From Desulforhabdus amnigena (GTDB lineage: Bacteria > Desulfobacterota > Syntrophobacteria > Syntrophobacterales > Syntrophobacteraceae), in NCBI RefSeq assembly GCF_027925305.1, contig NZ_BSDR01000001.1, forward strand, positions 3,313,001 through 3,377,000: 64,000 nucleotides of DNA. The letters are read 5' to 3'. A program made the position numbers and the translations under genes. This document shows, in pieces, positions 57,001 through 64,000 of this stretch. Numbering within the stretch: the first letter of the stretch is position 1; the number at the start of each line of letters is the position of its first letter. Below the pieces are notes generated by a model that saw only the letters and a list, made by a program, of their open reading frames with translations, was not told the origin of the DNA and ran no database searches.

Positions 57001-57194
57001 GAGGGATGGGAGGCAGGGAAGCCGTCGCGGAGCTTCTTAAAATCGATCCTTCCATAAAGGTCATTGTTGCGAGCGGTTATTCCAATGATCCCGTGATGGC
57101 CAGTTACCGGGAATACGGCTTCAGTGGTGTGTTGGGGAAGCCTTTTCGCATTGAGGAATTGAGCGAGATATTGCACCGGGTCATGAGTGCTTAG
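54021..57194 (+). CDS. Membrane hybrid histidine kinase (dCache-HAMP-GAF-PAS-HK-REC)
   Basis: A 1057-residue sensor. TM1 is near 7-28, then a periplasmic double-Cache region (SNGIFILDSKGTHWADYPP, later IGNSGYIYIFDTSRLMILHPD). TM2 lies near 285-308 with HAMP after it. GAF (about 395-545, VGCPNGYLCLYQAEG) and PAS (about 560-670) follow. The HisKA motif is LGVLAGGIAHDFNNLLTAV and the ATPase motifs are NLLLNSEQAM and GNGLGLATVYSIVKKHEG. A C-terminal receiver has LLMDDEE and phospho-Asp in SVIMDLTIPGG. The H-box style matches NtrB-like kinases of this phylum. Ligand and output are unknown. Confidence 0.92.
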   Translation: MKLRNKTSLLLAVIILTVLSAMGFFYLRFLEKAIESSIFAGLSGVSSTSAEAVSKFLQVNLRDAQVIASGIPKGILEKQDKKGMQEYLREVMEVYPQFSNGIFILDSKGTHWADYPPHPELYGMSRSFQEYFIRTMQEQKGVVCPYRSGRTGEPVLTFTALLRGAKNEVLGMVGCSVQLLHPDALEGIRKTKIGNSGYIYIFDTSRLMILHPDKKRILQRDVPTGRNRLFDRAIEGFEGVGETINSRGTEMLLSVQHIPGSNWIIGAQQLRTEAFAPIRQARFLILISILFAVATAVGIGFLAVRRITAPLEKLRGAAMQLGQEAQFASSESQKIHGNFVEELNRIEMKDEVGELARVFLEMFQKLDQSFAQLRNSARDLRHQNEYLEAIHETSLGLLRRLDVSDLLEAILIRAGALVGCPNGYLCLYQAEGNFLEMQVGIGVYEKSVGFRLTPGEGLCGKVWQTGRPMVLEDYKKWPARLPDSAFDELRAVVGIPLKSETQVLGVIGLAHVEEERRFREEEVLLLSRFAELASIALDNARLYAELQKELDERKKMERALKESHERFVTVLDGMDADIYVADMKSHEILFMNKHMARTFGENLVGKICWQVFRGESSPCRHCTNDRLMNDAEHPAGVCVWESQNPVTGNWYLNYDRAIKWVDGRFVRLQVATNINERKKMEEESLKSQKLESLGVLAGGIAHDFNNLLTAVTGNISLAKTYAPLDTPLMERLEEAEKASVRAKDLTFQLLTFAKGGAPVKQVTSLKGVIEDSCRFALPGSKCKCLIDVPEDLWLVDADAGQISQVLHNLLLNSEQAMPGGGNIEVKAQNVTLDASRDLSLPPGDYVNISVSDNGAGIEKEHLSKIFDPYFTTKLHGNGLGLATVYSIVKKHEGHITVQSQRDIGTTFSVFLPASKEHGHERKKVQNAGLTGGQGRILLMDDEEIVRDVTSLMLRSMGYEVEHAEDGEESIRMFKAAIESGKPFDSVIMDLTIPGGMGGREAVAELLKIDPSIKVIVASGYSNDPVMASYREYGFSGVLGKPFRIEELSEILHRVMSA

Positions 57195-57300
57195 GGAGTT
57201 GGCGGATTCCCAATATCCCGTTATTCACCACGGAGACACGGAGGGCACGGAGAAGATTTTGGAATTTTTATGGGATTTCTCTGTGCCTCCGTGCTAAATG
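57195..57300 (+). repeat. Dispersed repeat, family B
   Basis: GAGTTGGCGGATTCCCAATA, TTCACCACGGAGACACGGAG and the inverted TCTCTGTGCCTCCGTG; a full-length copy. Confidence 0.75.
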
Positions 57301-57376
57301 GAGGATTTCAAGAGTGATTCATTCCCTTAAATAACCCTTCCATTCCGAGGTTGGTCGGAAAAAAAGAGGTGAAGAA

Positions 57377-58090
57377 ATGAAGCACAGCAGAAAAAAACAA
57401 CTTTTTCCTTTGGTTCTGTTCTTGTCGGTTTTCATGACGTCTACGACGGCCTTTGCCGATCTCTACTGGGAATTCAAACAAGTATCTAAAGGGGTGGAGG
57501 GACAACCTGATGCCACGAGGATACAGAAAAACTACTATACTGACAGAGCTTCTCGTGTGGAGACGGGCAGTGGCGCCGTCATGATCATGGATCTGGATTC
57601 CATGACCATCTATCAATTGGATCCCAGAAGCAAGACTTACATAAAGAGCGATATGCGAAAGATGGGCGCTCCTGAACAGATGCCCGGTATGAGCGCCGAA
57701 CAGCGGAAGAAAATGATCGAAAATATGGCAGGAAGCATGAAAGTTACCCCCACAGACGAAACCAAGACCATAGCCGGTTATAACTGCCGGAAATACAATG
57801 TCGGTTTCATGAACTCCAGTAACGAATATTGGTTGTCAAAGGATGTGAAGGGCTACGATGAGCTGAAGAGGATCGGCGCAAAGATGGCCATGAGTTTTGA
57901 AGCCAATCCTGTCTTGAAACAAATGAACATCGCCGGCATCATGGATAAACTGGACGGTTTTCCAGTGCAGATCATTACCCATGCCGGGCGAGGCACAATG
58001 ACTTCCACGTTAATCAAAATAGAGCAGAAGCCGCTCCCTGCGGAGTTGTTCCAAGTGCCAAAAGGCTATAAGGTGATGAAAAGAGAATAA
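57377..58090 (+). CDS. Periplasmic DUF4412-like protein
   Basis: A 237-residue exported protein with a signal peptide ending near TTAFADLYWEF. The mature part has the order seen in DUF4412 proteins: KNYYTDRASRVETGSG, MIMDLDSMTIYQLDPRSKTY, then TKTIAGYNCRKYNV (about 132-145) with a Cys, and a C-terminal VPKGYKVM. The family resembles outer-membrane lipoprotein carrier-like beta folds; function is unknown. AAAGAGGTGAAGAAATG gives a good ribosome site. It follows the hybrid kinase gene across a family B repeat. Confidence 0.75.
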   Translation: MKHSRKKQLFPLVLFLSVFMTSTTAFADLYWEFKQVSKGVEGQPDATRIQKNYYTDRASRVETGSGAVMIMDLDSMTIYQLDPRSKTYIKSDMRKMGAPEQMPGMSAEQRKKMIENMAGSMKVTPTDETKTIAGYNCRKYNVGFMNSSNEYWLSKDVKGYDELKRIGAKMAMSFEANPVLKQMNIAGIMDKLDGFPVQIITHAGRGTMTSTLIKIEQKPLPAELFQVPKGYKVMKRE

Positions 58091-58187
58091 TTTCTATCCA
58101 GAGATGGTGTTTGAGGAAAATCAGAGGGGAGCAGTCCCGGCTGGGAGGCCATTGGAACAAAATGAATCATTTGGGGGGGCCAACATT

Positions 58188-58217
58188 GGTAGCGCCGTCG
58201 TAGAAGACGGCGCTACC
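58188..58217. other. Strong hairpin GGTAGCGCCGTC / GACGGCGCTACC
   Basis: A perfect 12-bp stem with a 6-nt loop downstream of the DUF4412-like gene and upstream (convergent) of the PilZ gene end. No T-run follows, so it may be a repeat element or a factor-independent stop of low strength. Confidence 0.5.
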
Positions 58218-58288
58218 GTTCTGTTCGAGTGCACTCCTTGCGTCGCTCCCAAAAAGCTGTACCCAACAACCTTTGTCTCTGTCAATGT

Positions 58289-58957
58289 TTACAGAAATTT
58301 TATGACGCTGTTTACATAGGATTCTATTTTATTCAGAAGCTCTGTGTTCGTTTGATCAAAGCTGATCCCCAGGGTGACCTTTTTGTCGTCCATGCTGAGA
58401 CTTCGAATTTCGCCGGAAATGGTTCGAATATTTCTGATTCCCATCAGTTCAAAAGTCGTATTCAGCCTGTCTCCCACTTGAATGGGATGTTCATTCAAAT
58501 TTTCCGGTTCGAGAAAAGTGAATTTGCATCCCCCCGTGCTGATATCCAAAATGACTCCCCGGTAAACCGCATCATGCCCTTCTAGGCTTATTTCAGCCGG
58601 AATATTGCACTCCACTCGATAATGCCTGCGGAGCTCGTGCTTTTCGATTTTTTCGGGATAAGAGAGAAACACAAGCCTGGCAGGTACAAAAATATGATTC
58701 AGGATATTGGCTCGAAATCCATACACCACACCCTCGGACAGGAAGGTGATCGTAACGGTATTTCCTTCGTAGATGTAGCTTTCGACTCCAGGAGTTCTTG
58801 GAGCGGTAAGGATCAGGTATCGTCCCGGCAAGGCTCCGACAAGGATGCTTTTCAACCTGGAGGATGTTCCTTGAATTTGAATGAAAAGTTGACTGCCCAG
58901 CCCGATGCTTAACTCTTTTGCGACTTCGGTCTTTTCAACCGGCCTGTCATTCTCCAT
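58289..58957 (-). CDS. PilZ-domain c-di-GMP receptor, YcgR-like
   Basis: A 222-residue protein with an N-terminal YcgR-type barrel (GSQLFIQIQGTSSRLKSILVG) and a C-terminal PilZ domain. The c-di-GMP motif RRHYRVECN lies near 115-125, followed by DISTGGCKFTFLE near 145-157 (the D/NxSxxG motif). Such proteins brake the flagellar motor or alter surface attachment when c-di-GMP rises. The ATG at 58957 is preferred; the frame extends to 59005. It stands alone, with no flagellar genes in the window. Confidence 0.9.
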   Translation of the reverse strand: MENDRPVEKTEVAKELSIGLGSQLFIQIQGTSSRLKSILVGALPGRYLILTAPRTPGVESYIYEGNTVTITFLSEGVVYGFRANILNHIFVPARLVFLSYPEKIEKHELRRHYRVECNIPAEISLEGHDAVYRGVILDISTGGCKFTFLEPENLNEHPIQVGDRLNTTFELMGIRNIRTISGEIRSLSMDDKKVTLGISFDQTNTELLNKIESYVNSVIKFL

Positions 58958-59104
58958 ATGACCTTTGACCTTCCCCTCAAGCGGTTTGGAGGAGCACTGA
59001 AGCATGAAACAATCGGTTCACTTTTGACTTTGAAGCGTTTTGTTCTTCAGCATCACTCTGTAAGTTTCCGATCTATTACCGAAAATTGTAATACGCGGTC
59101 ATTT

Positions 59105-59185
59105 CTTTGTAGAAACGGCTTCCAGCCCTGAGAGGAACCGGCAACTGCACACCTTGTCGCGGCAGGATGCCTCTCCTACAAAAAC
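59105..59185. repeat. Single copy of a GC-rich TAGAAACGGCTTCCAG-type repeat
   Basis: TGTAGAAACGGCTTCCAGCC ... GGCAGGATGCCTCTCCTAC has two inverted arms; this resembles common dispersed intergenic elements of proteobacteria. Only one copy is seen here. Confidence 0.4.
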
Positions 59186-59238
59186 GTGTGGGTAAACGGG
59201 TACGTAATTGCAATCATGAGTAATTATAGAACTTGGCC

Positions 59239-61488
59239 CTAATGGTCCTGCGGACATAGAAAACTGTCCAGCACTTCTCTCAGTTTTTGAAGAGAGTACG
59301 GCTTGGTGATCGCTCCGCAAAATCCGTACTGTTTGAAGGATGCAATGACAGGGTCCTGGGAATAGCCGCTCGAAACAATGGCTCTCGTTTGCGGGTCATA
59401 CTGCTGGAGTTCTTTCAAGGCCTGAAGGCCGCCCATGCCTCCCTTTACGGTGAGATCCAATATGACCATGTCGAAAGGTTCTCCGCGCTCTTTGGCGTCT
59501 TTGAAAATTTGAATCGCTTCGGCTCCGTCACTCGCTACAGCGACCTGGTAGCCAAGGCGGTGAAGCATTTGAGAGACCATGTCTCGCATCAACTTTTCGT
59601 CGTCCATGAGGAGAATCTTTAATGGATGCCCGGTTTTTCCGGGGTTTTTTTCTGCCGTTGCCGGCTTATCGAGAGTAGGAAGATAAATATGGAAGGTGGT
59701 TCCGACTCCCAGACGGGAGTCCAGCATGATGTAACCTTCATGCTTCTTGATGATGGAGTGTGCAATGGACAGGCCCAACCCCATTCCCTTCTGGACACCC
59801 TTGTCCTTGGTCGAAAAATAGGGATCGAATATTTTGTCCTTATCCTTTTCAGGAATTCCAACCCCCTGGTCGCTGATGGAGATTTTGACATAAAGACCAG
59901 CTTTGAGGGGTAGCCCTTTTGCGGAGCTTGCATCAAAGTTCTCTGCAACGATACGGATCAGCCCGCCCTGGGGCATGGCTTCCCTTGCGTTGAGGATCAT
60001 ATTGTAAATCACCTGGTTCATCTGGCTTTCATCGATTTCGACTTTCCAGAGATCAGGGGGAAATTCACATTGACATTCGACGTTGGACCCGCTGCATGCC
60101 AGGCTCACTGCGTCCTGAATCAATTTCTCAATGGATGTGACCCGCTTGAGAGGGCTGCCTCCCGTGGCAAAGGTAATGAATTGCCTGGTGAGATGGCTGG
60201 CCCTTAAAGCGGCTTTTTCGGCATCCTCCAGGAGTTTGAAGGCGGGAGACCCCGTTTCAAGGTATTCCTGGGCCATATTGATGTTTCCCAGGATAACTGC
60301 GAGCAGATTATTGAAATCGTGAGCGATGCCGCCGGCAAGCACCCCTGATGCCTCCAGTTTTTTTGCCTTGATGAGCTCCTCTTCCATTTGTTTCTTTTGA
60401 GTAATGTCGCGGACGACATACACTATGCTGGTCATATTCCCCGTATCATCTAGGACTTGCGTTACCGTTTGTTCGGTGAAGAGGGTGCTCCCGTCCTTTC
60501 TTCGCATTTGGAATTCGGCATGATAAACTCCGTTGGCGGGCAGGGCCGCTGCCATTTCCTCCTGGAAGGCTTCGTAGCTCTCTTGGTCCACATGTAAAAA
60601 GCCGGTGTCCCGTCCCCGCACCTCCTTTTCCGTATAGCCGAAAATGCGCTCCACTGCGGGGTTGGAAGCAAGGATCGCCTGGGTCTTTGCATCTACAACA
60701 AAAACCGCCTGGTCCATACTGGCAAAGGTCTTTTCGAGCAACTGCTGTGACTGCAGCACTGCTTCTTCCATCCGTTTACGCTCCGTGATATCGGTCAGAG
60801 TACCGGCTGCACGCAGTGGTGTTCCACTATTATCCCGTTCAACAACTTTACCCCGATCCAGGAACCATTTCCACTCACCTGAGCGAGTTTTCAAGCGGTG
60901 TTCAGCCTCATAGTGATCTGTCTTACCCTTTAAATGGGCTTCCAATATCTTTTCGACATTCGGCATGTCTTCAGGGTGTATGCGGTCTTTCCAGAAATCG
61001 ACATGAGCTTTCAACTCATCCAGCGTGTAGCCCAGCATTTCGGCATAGCGCAAACTATAATAAACTTCCCCAGACGCTACGTTCCAATCCCAGAAACCGT
61101 CTTCGCTTCCTTCCAGCACCAGCTTGAGACGCTCTTCGCTTCGACGCAGTGCGTTCTCCACTTGTTTATGTTCCGAGATTTCCGTGAACTGAGCCAAACG
61201 GAATAATGCCCATTTCTTCAGAAACAGCAGGATCGCCAGTCCTGAAAGGAGACCTGTGGTCAGGAGTGAGAAAACATGGTAGGGAGACCGGCCGGTCGTT
61301 TTGCTGTCCGGATTGGAGAGAACATCGGATATGGCTTCCGCTATAGGGGTAACAAGCTGTTTGGCAGCTTCTTTTTCCGGTCCGGCAAAAGAAGTAGGCA
61401 GTATATTGTAAAAAATGACGTATGCCAGCAAAAGCAAGCCGGAAAATGTCAATCCTATGATGAGCAGTGTTTGGGTGCGCAGAGTCAT
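59239..61488 (-). CDS. Membrane hybrid histidine kinase (2 TM-PAS-PAS-HK-REC)
   Basis: A 749-residue kinase. Two hydrophobic helices flank a short periplasmic loop of about 50 residues (TM1 near 7-28, TM2 near 72-89). Two PAS/PAC domains follow (DGFWDWNVASGEVYYSLRYAEMLGYT with WKWFLDRGKVVERD; AVFVVDAKTQAILASNPAVERIFGYTEKEV). The H-box is SGVLAGGIAHDFNNLLAVI, the ATPase NMILNAREAMPQGG and GMGLGLSIAHSIIKKHEG, and the receiver LLMDDEK with phospho-Asp in DMVILDLTVKGG. It closely parallels the kinase at 54021 from the H-box onward, suggesting a shared ancestor for that part. Confidence 0.92.
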   Translation of the reverse strand: MTLRTQTLLIIGLTFSGLLLLAYVIFYNILPTSFAGPEKEAAKQLVTPIAEAISDVLSNPDSKTTGRSPYHVFSLLTTGLLSGLAILLFLKKWALFRLAQFTEISEHKQVENALRRSEERLKLVLEGSEDGFWDWNVASGEVYYSLRYAEMLGYTLDELKAHVDFWKDRIHPEDMPNVEKILEAHLKGKTDHYEAEHRLKTRSGEWKWFLDRGKVVERDNSGTPLRAAGTLTDITERKRMEEAVLQSQQLLEKTFASMDQAVFVVDAKTQAILASNPAVERIFGYTEKEVRGRDTGFLHVDQESYEAFQEEMAAALPANGVYHAEFQMRRKDGSTLFTEQTVTQVLDDTGNMTSIVYVVRDITQKKQMEEELIKAKKLEASGVLAGGIAHDFNNLLAVILGNINMAQEYLETGSPAFKLLEDAEKAALRASHLTRQFITFATGGSPLKRVTSIEKLIQDAVSLACSGSNVECQCEFPPDLWKVEIDESQMNQVIYNMILNAREAMPQGGLIRIVAENFDASSAKGLPLKAGLYVKISISDQGVGIPEKDKDKIFDPYFSTKDKGVQKGMGLGLSIAHSIIKKHEGYIMLDSRLGVGTTFHIYLPTLDKPATAEKNPGKTGHPLKILLMDDEKLMRDMVSQMLHRLGYQVAVASDGAEAIQIFKDAKERGEPFDMVILDLTVKGGMGGLQALKELQQYDPQTRAIVSSGYSQDPVIASFKQYGFCGAITKPYSLQKLREVLDSFLCPQDH

Positions 61489-61914
61489 GCGTCTGATTTT
61501 CCTCTCTTTTAGACTTCGATATTATCGGAAAATTCGAATCGTATCATTAAGGAAAAAAACAGAAGGCAGCATATTTCCGCGGCGGAACGCACTCTTCGCA
61601 CACATGTTCCATTTGAACAAGTCAAACTTTAACGATTCAGAGTGCCCTGGTAGGATTTGATGGCAAATTTATCGGTTCAGTGGGTTCGATGAGTTAGGAA
61701 GCAATCTGTTCCGAAATCATGCAAGTGTTTAAAAAGAATAATATTTTTTGTGATTGAATACTTACGGTTTCCTTCCGACCGAAATTGTGTACAGAATGCC
61801 GAAAGGCTGTCGTGAATCCAGTGACAGCCTTTTGGCTTCTTTTTTCCAAATTTTCAGGTGAGTTACCCAGAAAAAGCCGAGACGTAGGCCCCTATCGATC
61901 TTGAGTTACAGGGT
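61489..61914. other. Intergenic 426 nt with orphan terminator
   Basis: No gene is recognised. A plus-strand terminator (61802-61845) lies here although no plus-strand gene ends upstream. Confidence 0.5.
61802..61845 (+). terminator. Rho-independent terminator, plus strand, no gene attached
   Basis: AAAGGCTGTC pairs with GACAGCCTTT around an 11-nt loop and continues TTGGCTTCTTTTTTCC. Confidence 0.7.
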
Positions 61915-62949
61915 CTAGTCGACGACCTTGAGTTCCACCCGGCGGTTGATGGCGCGGCCTTCTTCTGTGGTATTGTCGGCCTTGGGGCGGCTCTTGCCGT
62001 ATCCGATGGTCTGCAGGCGGTACGGTTTGATGCCTCTGGCCACGAAGTAATCGTAAACCGCCCTGGCGCGACGTTCAGATAATCTTTGATTGTATTCGAT
62101 GCTCCCCATTCCGTCGCAATGCCCTTCGATGATGACTTTCATGTTGGGGCGTTTCTGCAGAATTTGCACGCCTTCCTGCAATACAACCGACCATTCCGGC
62201 TTGATGTCGTATTTGTCGAAGTCAAATTGAATGCCGCGGAGAATCAGCACCTCTTCCTTTACTGCGGGCTTTTCCACTTTCTTGGGAGTGCAGAAGACAT
62301 CAGCTACAAACTGAGCCAAGGCAGCTTGGTCTTTAGCCAGTGCAAATCCGTCCACCATGATGCTGCAGGTGTTCATTCTGTTGATGGCTTGTAGGATTGC
62401 CTTGCCTTTGGTGTCACCGGCATCGGCCAGCGAGATGATATGGATGCAAACGTCGGGATATTTGCTATAGAGGGCTCGGGCTTCCCCCACGGGGTCGGGG
62501 CCCAGGTTGGCCATACCATCGCTTACCAAAATGATGTCCGTGTTTCCCCTCATTCTGGCCAATACGGGATCCAGAGACATAATTCCCGGCCCCATGGGAG
62601 TCAAACGGCCGAAGATCTCCTGTTCATCCTTGATGCTCTTCAGAGCTCTACCCATTTCCGAACGGTCGTATCGTGCCGGCGGATAAACCTCCCGCACGGG
62701 AGCCATCAACTGCAGTGCCGAATTGTAGTCTGCCTGGGGAATCAAATCATTGATTTCCAAAAGCACTTGCTTGGCGACTCCCATTTTCAATTCCTTGTTC
62801 TCGCTATGCATATACATGGAACCTGATTGATCCACCAGGAAAACAAAGTTTTCGGGACATCTCTCCCGTGCCTCCGCAAATCCCGCTCCTACCATGAATG
62901 CCAACGCCAACACAAATCCGATAATCGATAACGCCTTGCCCCTTCTCAT
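61915..62949 (-). CDS. Periplasmic VWA-OmpA protein
   Basis: A 344-residue protein with a signal peptide (MRRGKALSIIGFVLALAFMVGAGFAEA). A von Willebrand A domain with complete MIDAS start follows (FLVDQSGSMYMHSENKEL near 36-53, later DIILVSDGMANLG). The C-terminal OmpA domain (FDFDKYDIKPEWSVVL, IEGHCDGMGSIEYNQRLSERRARAV) binds peptidoglycan. The ATG at 62949 with GAGGGGGA is preferred over the longer frame to 63018. It may tether a metal-dependent binding module to the wall. A TonB receptor gene lies upstream on the same strand, 225 nt away. Confidence 0.9.
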   Translation of the reverse strand: MRRGKALSIIGFVLALAFMVGAGFAEARERCPENFVFLVDQSGSMYMHSENKELKMGVAKQVLLEINDLIPQADYNSALQLMAPVREVYPPARYDRSEMGRALKSIKDEQEIFGRLTPMGPGIMSLDPVLARMRGNTDIILVSDGMANLGPDPVGEARALYSKYPDVCIHIISLADAGDTKGKAILQAINRMNTCSIMVDGFALAKDQAALAQFVADVFCTPKKVEKPAVKEEVLILRGIQFDFDKYDIKPEWSVVLQEGVQILQKRPNMKVIIEGHCDGMGSIEYNQRLSERRARAVYDYFVARGIKPYRLQTIGYGKSRPKADNTTEEGRAINRRVELKVVD

Positions 62950-63173
62950 AATAATCCCCCTCAATGATTTGAATGGATGCAATGTCCAAAGGCACCCGAA
63001 ATCATCAGCGATTACCAAACGATTTCAGTCAATGCCGAGATCTCGCGGCCTTTCGAAGCGAGGGGAATATTTATAGACTAAATAAGCCGTTTCGAAAATA
63101 AAGTTTTTTGAAAAATTATCTCTGGTCTTTCGCCCTTCGATATTTTTGGATGCATTCTCCTTTTGTTTATACT

Positions 63174-64000
63174 CTAAAATTTTGCCTCAAGCGCCACATT
63201 GAAGGAACGGCCGGGGGCCGGAAAGTAATATTCCTCGACATATTTTTTGTCGAACAGATTTTCCACCCCTACCGACAGAAGCCCCACAACCTGTTTCTTT
63301 CCCACGGCGTACTGAATCACCGGATAGCGGAAAAGAAGGTCCATTGTGACGAAGCCTCCCAGATGCTCCAGTTCGACGGCACTGCTCAGGGGCACTCCGG
63401 AAGCATAGTTCTCTCCATTTACGACGAGAACACCGGTCGGCCCTACATAGCGGAAGGCTACGCTGGCCAGGGCGCCATCCGCTCGCTGATATTTGATCCC
63501 CCAATTGGCCTTGTACTCGGGCAGTTCCGAGAGTTCATCGGAGAGGTCATTACTTCCATCCAGCACGTCCCCCTCTTTTTGTGTATGTTGATAGGTGAAA
63601 TTGGCAAAACCGAAGAAGTTCTTCCAGATACGGCCCTCAGCGGCAAGCTCCACGCCCTGTAACCGGACTTCATCGATGTTGTAGACGAGCGAGCCCGGCA
63701 TATAGCCCCAGATCCATCGGATATAGTCATCCACCTGATAGTCGTAGTAGGTGAGCCATGAGGTGAAATTGTCGGAAAAGCGGTAACTGGCCCCGCCTTC
63801 GAACTGCAGCGCATCTTCATAGGTGAGGTCACTGCGGCGGACATTGCTGTTCGGGTCTACCTCAGGACGATATCCTCCATAATACCAATATAATTCGGGA
63901 TTGTTGGGAAAGCGCGTAGCCCGTCCGATCCTTCCATAGAGCGATAACGGCTCAACAGGCCGATAGACCGCGCCGAACTTGGGAAGCACTGTTGTTTCAT
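63174..64000 (-). CDS. TonB-dependent receptor, C-terminal part
   Basis: About 275 residues of an outer-membrane beta-barrel, open to the right window edge. It shows alternating aromatic strands typical of TonB receptors: VLPKFGAVYRPVEPLSLYG, YNIDEVRLQGVELAAEGRI, VGVENLFDKKYVEEYYFPAPGRSFNVALEAKF. The terminal Phe is the BamA recognition signal. The plug domain and TonB box lie outside the window, so the substrate (siderophore, cobalamin, metal) cannot be deduced. Confidence 0.9.
   Translation of the reverse strand, partial: ETTVLPKFGAVYRPVEPLSLYGRIGRATRFPNNPELYWYYGGYRPEVDPNSNVRRSDLTYEDALQFEGGASYRFSDNFTSWLTYYDYQVDDYIRWIWGYMPGSLVYNIDEVRLQGVELAAEGRIWKNFFGFANFTYQHTQKEGDVLDGSNDLSDELSELPEYKANWGIKYQRADGALASVAFRYVGPTGVLVVNGENYASGVPLSSAVELEHLGGFVTMDLLFRYPVIQYAVGKKQVVGLLSVGVENLFDKKYVEEYYFPAPGRSFNVALEAKF

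Overview
The window reads like a chromosomal segment of a sulfate-reducing or syntrophic member of the Desulfobacterota (old Deltaproteobacteria), perhaps near Syntrophobacterales. This rests on gene content only: a DsrE-type sulfur-relay protein, a fused ADP-forming acyl-CoA synthetase, formate-THF ligase plus FolD, the archaeal-type DHQ synthase II, many histidine kinases, and GC-rich intergenic repeats common in this group. No rRNA or tRNA gene was recognised, so the taxonomy is an inference.

Layout. 1-5.8 kb: metal ABC transporter (partial), acyl-CoA synthetase, mutY and a ChaN-PDZ lipoprotein. 6-21.3 kb: a defence island read leftwards on the minus strand. It holds a WYL regulator, a type I cas operon with I-D-like traits (large subunit, Csc2-like Cas7, Cas5, separate Cas3'' HD, Cas3' helicase, Cas6, Cas4-Cas1 fusion, Cas2), a leader, and an array of 17 repeats. 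The old, leader-distal end of the array continues as scattered, decaying repeats down to about 6.77 kb. Between those repeats sits a small phage-like cassette: HTH protein, two paralogous secreted YYD-repeat proteins, a SleB-type cell wall hydrolase, small membrane and lipoprotein genes, and a gene cut off exactly at a CRISPR repeat. 21.5-24.4 kb: archease, COG0523 GTPase and RtcB RNA ligase in one operon.

24.6-30.2 kb: an aromatic amino acid operon (DHQ synthase II, chorismate mutase-prephenate dehydratase, AroD, AroE, AroA). It is preceded by a classical transcription attenuator with a Phe/Tyr-rich leader peptide. 30.4-34.3 kb: DacB, an SlyD-like FKBP and a histidine kinase. 34.4-42.1 kb: gpsA, gyrA, gyrB and dnaN on the minus strand, without recF or dnaA. 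42.7-45.5 kb: fhs and folD, the C1 branch. 46-64 kb: a chemoreceptor with a Cache domain set inside an HBM-like helical domain, an HNH protein, an RND efflux pair, two hybrid histidine kinases, a DUF4412-like protein, a PilZ/YcgR-like protein, a VWA-OmpA protein and the end of a TonB-dependent receptor.

Three dispersed intergenic repeat families recur (called A, B and C here). The most striking signals are the gene cassette embedded in a CRISPR array, the unusual cas gene set, and the Phe/Tyr attenuator. Domain calls were made by eye from motifs; no searches were run.
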